Assembly: GCA_018971725.1 (NCBI GenBank)
Contig: JAGXAE010000004.1
Coordinates: 1 to 45,385, forward strand
Direction of reading: 5' to 3'
Source of the DNA: Pseudomonadota bacterium
Lineage (GTDB): Bacteria > Pseudomonadota > Alphaproteobacteria > Acetobacterales > Acetobacteraceae
Length of the DNA stretch: 45,385 bases
Numbering within the stretch: the first letter of the stretch is position 1; every line of letters begins with the position of its first letter. Shown in pieces: positions 7,259 through 14,478 of the stretch. Under the pieces are notes generated by a model that worked only from the letters and a program-made list of their open reading frames with translations, made no database searches and had not been told where the DNA came from. The position numbers were made by a program, and so were the translations under genes.

Positions 7259-10255
7259 ATGCCCGCCCAAATCCCTACTCTAATAGAGTCGATACCGGTT
7301 GCGATCCGAGCCTTTGCGGAGCGTCGAGACAACTCAATCTTTAATAGAGGTAGTTTCAAACGGCCCGATGAAGTCGACCCTTCAGAGTACACACTCATCT
7401 TCGACACCGAGACAAACACGGATGCAGCCCAACAGCTGCGCTTCGGATGCTTCCAAGTACGGAAAGGCAATACGCTAGAAACGGCAGGTATTTTCTATGA
7501 CCCAGAAACCTTGAGCGCTGACGAGATAGAAATTTTGAACGATTATGCTATACGTAATGATCTGACCGTTGGCTCGGTAGCAGAGTTCATCTCTGAGATA
7601 TTCCTTCCCTATGGCTATAGTCGCCGAGCGATGATCATTGGCTTCAATCTCCCGTTTGATATCTCGCGCATTGCCATTGGTCATGGCTCGGCCCGGGGCA
7701 AGATGATGCACGGAGGTTTCACGTTCAAATTATCAGGACGGAAGGACCGACCCGCCATCCAGGTCAAGCATTTATCACGGCGAGCTTCTGTCCTCCGCTT
7801 TGCCGTGCCCGGCAAACAGCTTACTCCCAGAGGTATGCGCAGGCGCCAGATCGCCGTACAGCCGCATCGTGGCTTCTTTGTTGATGTTAAGACCCTGGCA
7901 GCAGCGCTCACCAGCCGGTCCTTCAGCCTTGCCGGTTTGGGCGAGTTCCTTGGCGTGGCATCGGGCAAGCTGGAGACAGAAGAGCACGGCGGACCACTGA
8001 CCGATACATATCTCGATTATGCCATGCGAGATGTGCAAACCACTTGGGAATGTTTCCTCAAATTACGTGATCGCTATGACGCGCACGGTTTGACGGAAAC
8101 ACCTATCTATAAAATCTACAGCGAGGCGGGGTTGGGCAAGGCTTATCTGAAGCAGATGGGCATCCGTCCCTGGAAAGAAACCCAAGGCACGATGCCGCCG
8201 GAACTGATCGGCGCCATTGTCAGCAGTTATTCTGGCGGACGTTCCGAAGTGCATATTCGCCGGGACATTCAGCAAATCGCCTATTGTGACTTTCTCTCGA
8301 TGTATCCGACCGTCTGCGTGCTGATGGGGCTATGGCGCTTCGTGACCGCGCAAGGGATGACATGGCATGATGCCACTGACCCCACGCGTCAAATGCTCGA
8401 TAATATCACGCTTGCCGATGTGCAAGCTAAGTCGTTCTGGCCCGAACTGGCGACGCTGGTCGAAGTAGAACCCGACGATGATTTGTTTCCGGTGCGGGCG
8501 AAGTATGGTTCGGAAGCTCATTACACCATCGGCCTCAACCATCTGAGCAGCGACAAGCCGCTCTGGTTTACCTTGGCCGATTGCATCGCCGCCAAGCTGC
8601 TCACCGGCAAAACCCCGCGCATTTTGCGAGCCATCAGATTTGAGCCGGGACCGCCTCAGACTAACATGCAGCCGTGTAAGATTGCGGGGCGCAAGGAATT
8701 CAAGATCGACCCGCGCCGTGATGATTTCTACCGGCGGTTAATCGATCAGCGCACCGAGACCAAGCAGCGCATGAAGAGTGCGGGTGCGGGTAGCCGCGAG
8801 CAACTCGATGCCGCGCAGATGGCCCTGAAAATCCTGGCCAATTCGACCAGCTACGGAATTTTCTTTGAACTGAATGTCGAGGTACTGAGCAAGCCGGAGA
8901 TGGCGCAATGCTATGCCAGCCACGAGGCCGGATTTTCGGTGAAAATCAGCCAGGACGAGACGCCGGGGCAGTATTTTCATCCTCTACTGGCCACGCTCAT
9001 CACCGGGGCGGCGCGGCTGATGCTGGCCTGTGCTGAACGGCTGGTTTTGGATGCCGGGCTGGATTGGGTCTTCTGCGATACGGACAGCCTTGCCATCGCC
9101 AAGCCTAGCAATATGCCGGGTCCAGAATTCTTGGAGGCGGTCGAGGCCGTGCGGGGGTGGTTTGATCCGCTCAACCCCTACGCCAAGCCGGGGGCAATCC
9201 TGAAGCTTGAGGATGCCAATTACGGGTTGGAGGGGCAGAGGCCCGGAAAAGACTTGGCCCCACTCTATTGCTTCGCGGTCTCAGCCAAGCGCTACGCGCT
9301 GTTCAACCTCGACGACTTGGGTCTTCCGGTCATCCGCAAAGCGTCTGCCCATGGGCTGGGGCATTTGATTGTCCCTTACAAATCTGATGACGCCCCAGCC
9401 AACTTACCCGCGCCGCAGGCAAGCCTGAACGACATTGGCGTGGACCGTTGGCAGCATGATGTTTGGCATCGGATTGTCAGCGCGGCACTGGCAGGGCACC
9501 CGGAGCAGGTCCGGCTTGATGATCTGCCCGGCTTTAATGCCCCATCGGTCAGCCGCTATGCCGCCACCACGCCAGAACTGTTGCGCTGGTTCAAGCGGTT
9601 CAACCGAGGCAAGCCCTACCGCGAACAAGTCCGCCCCTTCGGCTTTATGCTGGCCTTCACCGCAGGAAACACTGCCCGAGGCGCAATGTCAGGTGAGTTG
9701 GTGGAAGGCGATGGAAAGCGCAGGGGTAGGCGCTCTGGGGTCAAGAAGCTCTCCGATGCCCCACGCGCTGTTGCACCATTCGATAAGGACATCACCCGCG
9801 CCGCCAAGCATTGCTTTGACCGGGATACTGGTCTCGCCGTTGCACCCAAGGCCCTGAAAACCTACCGGCAAGCTTTGTTGCGTTACCATCTCCATCCCGA
9901 GGCAAAGTTCCTGGGCGGGGACTATTTTGAGCGGGGTAGCACCACGAGGCGGCATATTCAGGTCACCGAAGTTCAGCGCATCGGCAAGGAAGCCAATCGC
10001 TGGGAGGAGCAGTTTTATCTGGGTGATGATCCTGAAGCGCAAGCCGAATATGGAGTGTCGGCGGAGGGCCAAGAGCAGGTGAATGCTATGGTCCAGCGTG
10101 CGGTCGCTCAATTTGGGCAGAGGAAATTGGCCAAAGCCGCCAGAATATCCCGAAACACTCTGGCGGCAGTGGTGAATGGCACTGCCACCATGCCGCCGCA
10201 GGCCGTGGAGCGAATTCGTCGGGCTGTTACAAAACTTAACACCTCGATTACTTGA
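7259..10255 (+). CDS. Family B DNA polymerase with 3'-5' exonuclease and C-terminal HTH
   Basis: 998-aa DNA polymerase of family B. Exonuclease motifs: D49/E51 in IFDTET (Exo I), N130 and D134 in GFNLPFD (Exo II), Y254 and D258 in YAMRD (Exo III). Polymerase motifs: D344 in CDFLSMYP (motif A), K524 with N528 and Y532-G533 in KILANSTSYG (motif B), D607 and D609 in CDTDS (motif C). All catalytic acids are present, so it should be an active proofreading polymerase. The last 60 residues (GQRKLAKAARISRNTLAAVVNG) form an XRE-like HTH, not usual for PolB. Start ATG at 7259 is preceded by AGGAG. It ends the operon and probably copies the mobile element; whether it is primed by protein, RNA or nothing cannot be told. 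Confidence 0.92.
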   Translation: MPAQIPTLIESIPVAIRAFAERRDNSIFNRGSFKRPDEVDPSEYTLIFDTETNTDAAQQLRFGCFQVRKGNTLETAGIFYDPETLSADEIEILNDYAIRNDLTVGSVAEFISEIFLPYGYSRRAMIIGFNLPFDISRIAIGHGSARGKMMHGGFTFKLSGRKDRPAIQVKHLSRRASVLRFAVPGKQLTPRGMRRRQIAVQPHRGFFVDVKTLAAALTSRSFSLAGLGEFLGVASGKLETEEHGGPLTDTYLDYAMRDVQTTWECFLKLRDRYDAHGLTETPIYKIYSEAGLGKAYLKQMGIRPWKETQGTMPPELIGAIVSSYSGGRSEVHIRRDIQQIAYCDFLSMYPTVCVLMGLWRFVTAQGMTWHDATDPTRQMLDNITLADVQAKSFWPELATLVEVEPDDDLFPVRAKYGSEAHYTIGLNHLSSDKPLWFTLADCIAAKLLTGKTPRILRAIRFEPGPPQTNMQPCKIAGRKEFKIDPRRDDFYRRLIDQRTETKQRMKSAGAGSREQLDAAQMALKILANSTSYGIFFELNVEVLSKPEMAQCYASHEAGFSVKISQDETPGQYFHPLLATLITGAARLMLACAERLVLDAGLDWVFCDTDSLAIAKPSNMPGPEFLEAVEAVRGWFDPLNPYAKPGAILKLEDANYGLEGQRPGKDLAPLYCFAVSAKRYALFNLDDLGLPVIRKASAHGLGHLIVPYKSDDAPANLPAPQASLNDIGVDRWQHDVWHRIVSAALAGHPEQVRLDDLPGFNAPSVSRYAATTPELLRWFKRFNRGKPYREQVRPFGFMLAFTAGNTARGAMSGELVEGDGKRRGRRSGVKKLSDAPRAVAPFDKDITRAAKHCFDRDTGLAVAPKALKTYRQALLRYHLHPEAKFLGGDYFERGSTTRRHIQVTEVQRIGKEANRWEEQFYLGDDPEAQAEYGVSAEGQEQVNAMVQRAVAQFGQRKLAKAARISRNTLAAVVNGTATMPPQAVERIRRAVTKLNTSIT

Positions 10256-10366
10256 AGGGCAAATAAGACCCAGTTCGAAAATAATGAATTAGAATAGGGT
10301 TCTTGAAAGCGGGCTTTGCTTACCCCTCTGTCGGTATTGGTATCGCCAGCCGATACACAGCCAGCG

Positions 10367-11047
10367 CTATCGAAGCGCCGCTCCGCCCCCGAGAACTGCT
10401 TGCGCTCTTGCCAATTTCTGAATTGATTTCGGGAAAAGTACAAAAATAAGACTTTTGAACCAATCGATCCCAAACTGCTGCTGCAAGAGCAGCTTAGCAT
10501 CTTTGGCTGTAGCCAACTTCGCTTCGCGATGGAACTTGATAATTTTTCCGAGTAGCTCAGTAGTCCGGTCGACTATTTTTAACTGAATGAATTCCTCAAC
10601 TTTGAAGAAGATTGCGGAGCTGAAATCTAGCGTACGGTTGCCTTTGGCTCCTATGACATCCACTAAGACAATATCGACACCGAAATTGTACTTCCATTGC
10701 GGAATTTTCTGCTCGAATTCGTCCTTAAATGACATGAAGGCCCGGGAGTTGTGGTAGGCGTTGATCCCATCAACTTCGCCGATGAGTACCGCGTGGTCCC
10801 CCTCATTTGGCCCAAAGAGCGATACCCCAGGCAAGAAGAAATGAATTTGTTTGCCCGAGTACTGATTCAGCAAGTTGATATTGTCTAGGAAATCAGAAAC
10901 CGGTTCTCGTCTAAGATTTTGGTCAAAAAAGATAAAACCAATCACATTACGTCCCGTAGGTATGCCTTGAGCAGGGTTATTCCCCACGAGAAAGTGTTCT
11001 TCATTTAGTATTTTATTGATATATCCGTAGTCTGGAGCAGGCAGCAA
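10367..11047 (-). CDS. Unidentified 226-aa protein
   Basis: I do not recognise this protein. It has mixed alpha/beta character (VIGFIFFDQNLRREPVSDFLDNINLLNQYSGKQIHFFLPG; then GVDIVLVDVIG) and a charged helical middle; no signal peptide is seen and no catalytic motif stands out. The start is a TTG at 11047, chosen because a perfect GGAGG (11055-11059, reverse strand) lies seven bases upstream. It is AT-rich like the two genes upstream on the same strand and convergent with the polymerase gene. The neighbourhood (PD-(D/E)XK-like protein, DUF2971) suggests a defence-island cargo gene. Confidence 0.6.
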   Translation of the reverse strand: MLPAPDYGYINKILNEEHFLVGNNPAQGIPTGRNVIGFIFFDQNLRREPVSDFLDNINLLNQYSGKQIHFFLPGVSLFGPNEGDHAVLIGEVDGINAYHNSRAFMSFKDEFEQKIPQWKYNFGVDIVLVDVIGAKGNRTLDFSSAIFFKVEEFIQLKIVDRTTELLGKIIKFHREAKLATAKDAKLLLQQQFGIDWFKSLIFVLFPKSIQKLARAQAVLGGGAALR

Positions 11048-11118
11048 AACACGTCCTCCCGAACTTCTACAAAAAAGATTTTACATTGAAGGATGGCGTT
11101 TATCCAAACGTAATTCTA

Positions 11119-11595
11119 TTATTTCCAGAAATGTGCCGCGAATTGGAGCCCTCGCAATATGACAAATTGCTCCGGAACAATTTCACCGTAGTAGCTGCGC
11201 CCTCGCAGTATTTCGCGGATTGGCTCCATGAACTCTGATAACATTTTTATCTTAGCGGCGCCAAGTTGGTCATGGTTCTTTTTGGCTCCAAATACAAAAA
11301 TTCCATCTTGTTCTATTTCGTCTTCTTTAACATCAAACCCTTTTAGTAAATCTGGAATGTATTGCCGACCACGGGTAAATTTTTTCTTAAGTTTTTCGAT
11401 ACGCTTTTCCCATCTATCGGCATCTGTTGATGTTTCGATGTGGACAATATGTCTCGGCGCAGGGCGGAATGCCACAACGTCTAGTTCAGCTTCATAACCG
11501 CCTCCACGAAGTTTTCCCACACGAACGTTCCGTAGAATGAAGTAGCCTTGATATTCATACCACTCGGCTACAAGCTGTTCCAAAAAATTTGCCAT
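11119..11595 (-). CDS. PD-(D/E)XK-like nuclease-fold protein (158 aa)
   Basis: Small protein whose N-terminal half has the layout of a restriction-endonuclease-like fold: FLEQLVAEWYEYQGYFILRNV (E11), GGYEAELDVVAFRP (D39) and HIVHIETSTD (E54-T-S56). The usual catalytic Lys of ExK is Ser here, so it may be inactive or use another residue. The family name is a judgement from pattern, not from a search. It begins with ATG at 11595 with only a weak AAAGAA site, 87 bases after the DUF2971 gene on the same strand and 71 bases ahead of the unidentified 226-aa gene. Nuclease or sensor roles in defence are possible. Confidence 0.6.
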   Translation of the reverse strand: MANFLEQLVAEWYEYQGYFILRNVRVGKLRGGGYEAELDVVAFRPAPRHIVHIETSTDADRWEKRIEKLKKKFTRGRQYIPDLLKGFDVKEDEIEQDGIFVFGAKKNHDQLGAAKIKMLSEFMEPIREILRGRSYYGEIVPEQFVILRGLQFAAHFWK

Positions 11596-11682
11596 TTCTT
11601 TGTTCTACCTCAAAATTATCAAAGCTCTTACGTCGCACCTTTACCCTCGTTTCTTGGGGTACTTGGCCATACGATCCATATT

Positions 11683-12513
11683 TCAGTATTTTAAAATTTC
11701 CAGTCCAAAGCAGCTTTCTTTTACTCTTGCCTCGTAAAGTGCGATGTGACTTCTCCCTCCCACCGCGTTTCTGACACGAGCTTTGTCTTCATCTGCCATG
11801 TTGCAACCGAGGATAACCCCGACAAGAGCTTGATCACAAAATTTTAGTGGTCCAGATTTTGGTGTAATCACTCGCCATTCTTGTTCATATGACCACCCCT
11901 GATCCTTAGTCAAAATAACGGCTTGGAAAAGCTGTCCGGCATCAAAATTTTGTCGGTTTAATATGAGAGGAAGACGCGTTGTACGATATGTAACCGGATA
12001 TAATGATTCTCTGATATCGGGCCATTTCTCCGAGGAAAAAATTAAACAAACCCCTCGGTGAGAACTGGCGTAGTGAGCCCACATAAGAATGCTATCATTG
12101 TTAATAGAGAAAGATATCACACCTGATTTGTTTACTTTCTCCTGAATATTTCTGAGTATGCATTCAAATTTTTTCTGCTCGTGCGCTTTCAAACCAGAAC
12201 GAAACGCTTTTAATTCTGTGTTCTTAAGCATGCGAGGAGCAACAAATTTTCTATACACTTCACAGTGCTCTTCTTCAGTTTTAGCGCTTCGAGCTGCAAT
12301 TAAATATCTAACAAATGCTGGATCATAAGAATCTACTGGCGGAACTTTGCAATCGAACGGATCGTTAAAGCTTGCCGGTGACGAACAATATATCTCGTTG
12401 GCTTGAATAATATGTAGCAATCTCTGTTTGTCGCAATCGCTTGCAAAGCTGCGGTACTTATACAAGTGTCCCGGCCTGAAGTTCGGCTCTTGCGTTCCGT
12501 GGATTATGCTCAT
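11683..12513 (-). CDS. DUF2971 family protein
   Basis: 276-aa protein of the DUF2971 family, recognised by the N-terminal LYKYRSFASD and IYCSSPASFNDPFDC, the central ISFSINNDSILMWAHYASSHRGVCLIF and the later WSYEQEWRVI. The molecular function of the family is unknown; members are frequent in defence islands and on mobile elements. The ATG at 12513 follows GAGGATAACCTC, which supplies a Shine-Dalgarno sequence and is itself a short palindrome. Codon use is AT-rich compared with the core chromosome genes. It is the first gene of a leftward group of three. Confidence 0.85.
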   Translation of the reverse strand: MSIIHGTQEPNFRPGHLYKYRSFASDCDKQRLLHIIQANEIYCSSPASFNDPFDCKVPPVDSYDPAFVRYLIAARSAKTEEEHCEVYRKFVAPRMLKNTELKAFRSGLKAHEQKKFECILRNIQEKVNKSGVISFSINNDSILMWAHYASSHRGVCLIFSSEKWPDIRESLYPVTYRTTRLPLILNRQNFDAGQLFQAVILTKDQGWSYEQEWRVITPKSGPLKFCDQALVGVILGCNMADEDKARVRNAVGGRSHIALYEARVKESCFGLEILKY

Positions 12514-12636
12514 GAGGTTATCCTCGAAATCGTCACGATACCGACATTATAGATGCGAGCCAACTCCTTCAATGTTGCCCCTTCGGTCCGACGTCGCTCG
12601 TCCTTCGACTGCTGCTACGAGTTAGAGCAGCCGGGT

Positions 12637-13150
12637 GGCCCACGCGCTGCCCGTGAGCCTTGGCCCGACTACCTCCCTCGGCCGGGGGGTATGGATTAGT
12701 TCATTCTCCATGTCTGCCAAGCACCCTTTGTAGCCGTTTACACATAAAATATGAGGGTCTTGTTGTCGTCTTATAAATTAGACAACGGGAGGTAACCCAT
12801 TGCCCCCCCTGATTTAAGTTTGGCTTCACTCATAAGAATCTGATTGGGTCCGCTATCGGACCACCCGACTCGGGACTTAATCTGCCGCTGCAAAGCGGTA
12901 GGTGGCTCTCTATTTAGAAATCACTATACCCCGATAGCTTGGCGTTGGGGGTATAGTGATATCCGAATTGAGAGCCACCCAGCCTTTGGCAGAGATGGAT
13001 AAGTCCCCGAGTTGGACGGTCCAAAGCTTAAGTTGAATTAAGGGCTGCCGTGGCTCGCTTGTTGTCGTCTAATTTATAAGACGGAGACGATGCCCCCGTG
13101 CAAAAACATAAATCCGACTAACCCGAGGTCCTCATATTCCAAGGGAGGGC
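12637..13150. repeat. Long imperfect palindromic repeat, full copy
   Basis: No gene; instead a large inverted repeat centred at 12940. Paired arms are 12858-12879 with 13000-13022 (GGACCACCCGACTCGGGA type), 12901-12910 with 12970-12979 (GGTGGCTCTC/GAGAGCCACC) and 12920-12932 with 12948-12960 (ATCACTATACCCC and its complement), with a loop near 12933-12947. Further out, the 16-mer GTCTTATAAATTAGAC at 12768-12783 recurs inverted at 13067-13082, with arms of unequal length. Upstream of the arms, 12637-12720 also matches the second copy near 27.5 kb. It could be a non-autonomous mobile element, a recombination site or a folded RNA. It marks the border between the Cas1/PolB region and the catabolic island. 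Confidence 0.75.
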
Positions 13151-13690
13151 AAATTTCTTTATGAGCCCCAATTCCAATCCGGCGCTCCCATGTATCGGCA
13201 GACCGTTCCATTCCGGTTCAGGTGGAAGTGCGACCCGGAACGGCCACTATGGTACCGCCGATCTCGTCTTTTCCATGCCGACCCATGGGTACGAGTTGCG
13301 CACGATCATTGAGCAAACGGCTCAGGTCATCAAAGAGGCGTGTTTGGCGGGGGTGGTGTGTTGGAACATCACAGCAGGCTATGCTGGGAAACCAGATCAA
13401 TAAATCGTGATGAGCCCCGGCGGGAGAAGGATGTGGGACCGTGATGTTTTTGCTGCTTTAGGTGGTTGAAAGCCTCCTGGTGTGTCGATACGGTAATTCA
13501 GCCGTTAGTCATTGTTAACCTTGGCGAATGGCTGGTTTAGCTTTGGCGCTTCCAATGCGTGCGTTTGCACATGCGGCGGGGATGGCTCTCGCCGCTTTGT
13601 GTGATTGTGAAAGCCTTGCGGCAAGCAAGGATCGAGGCATTGGTGGTAAATCAGGAAAGCGGTTTCATGCGGGACGGCGCATAAAACAAT
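13151..13690. other. No gene recognised; probable junction DNA
   Basis: I see no supportable gene in these 540 bases. An 80-codon forward frame (13161-13403) and a 60-codon reverse frame (13218-13400) overlap each other and neither shows a family motif. The segment from about 13510 leads into the truncated autotransporter and may be its old upstream region. Confidence 0.4.
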
Positions 13691-14149
13691 GTGGTGCAAG
13701 CAATGCTGTCCGGCACGACGCTGAGCCCTGACCATTTTGAGGAGCCAGGCCATCCCGCGCTTCGTCTGGTCCAAACCCGGGTCACCCGGCTTCGGGCGGC
13801 ACGCACGCGCATCCTCCTCACCACGGCCCTGACCACCGCTCTTGCCGGGATGGTCCCGCATCAGGCAAAGGCGGCAACCTGTTCAACAAACATAACGGCG
13901 AGTTGCACCGTCACCCAACTTCAGACCCTGGGACAACTGAGCAACTCCGGCAGCATCGGCACGCTGACCAATAGCGGCACTATTTATAGTCCGAGCTTTG
14001 CCGGGACGGGTACGCAAGCCTCCGGTTATGCCATCGTCAATTCAGGTGAGATCCAAGATTTCAATAATATCGGCACAATTCTTGGTGGCGGTACAGCTTT
14101 GACCATGGCGCAACCTGAGATTCAATCAAACGCCGTCTTTGTGGATTGA
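13691..14149 (+). pseudogene. Truncated autotransporter/adhesin N-terminus
   Basis: 152 codons that look like the first part of a large surface autotransporter. A long signal peptide of the type used by these proteins is visible (RILLTTALTTALAGMVPHQAKA, then ATCSTNITASC), followed by the short repeating Asn-Ser-Gly pattern of beta-helical passenger domains (LSNSGSIGTLTNSGTIYSPSF, YAIVNSGEIQDFNNIGTILGG). The frame stops at 14149 and no passenger or beta-barrel follows, whereas such proteins usually exceed 700 residues. I therefore call it a broken gene left by an insertion or deletion at the edge of the catabolic island. Confidence 0.65.
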
Positions 14150-14478
14150 GCCATCCAGCGTCGTCAGCCAGATTAGGCCACCGTATGCAGATCGCAAATC
14201 CGCCTTGACTCAAGCCGCGATAGAGAAGCGGACGTTGGTCTACATCTGCTACCTGGCAGGCCAGCGGAAAAGGCATCAAACATATTTCCTGATATGCCTG
14301 CGATGTGGTTACCGAGGCTAGCGAGAGGGGCAGTTTAGCGTCTTTCATTTGATTAAAGAAAATCGCCAACCTCTCCACATCAAGGGCGATGATGCCGCGA
14401 TCTGGGCCATTGCCGTGGCCTTGGTGCGCACGGACCTCTGAGCTATGCCCGTTTTGGTCTGACCGACCGCAATAGCTT
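14150..14478. other. No gene recognised between truncated autotransporter and flavoprotein gene
   Basis: These 329 bases carry no gene I can support. Reverse-strand frames read through (about 14061-14588) but overlap the end of the flavoprotein gene and have no motif I know. The sequence is probably debris from the rearrangement that cut the autotransporter gene. Confidence 0.4.

Noticed and set aside
2420-10329. Direct repeat TTACCCCTCT at 2420-2429 and 10320-10329 as possible ends of the Cas1/PolB element
   Set aside because: Only ten bases, one copy lies inside the end of the cas1 coding sequence, and the surrounding bases do not match. Casposon ends should be inverted. Most likely chance.
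13161-13403. 80-aa forward frame and 60-aa reverse frame next to the palindromic repeat
   Set aside because: No family motif, no convincing start site and mutual overlap; kept as non-coding.
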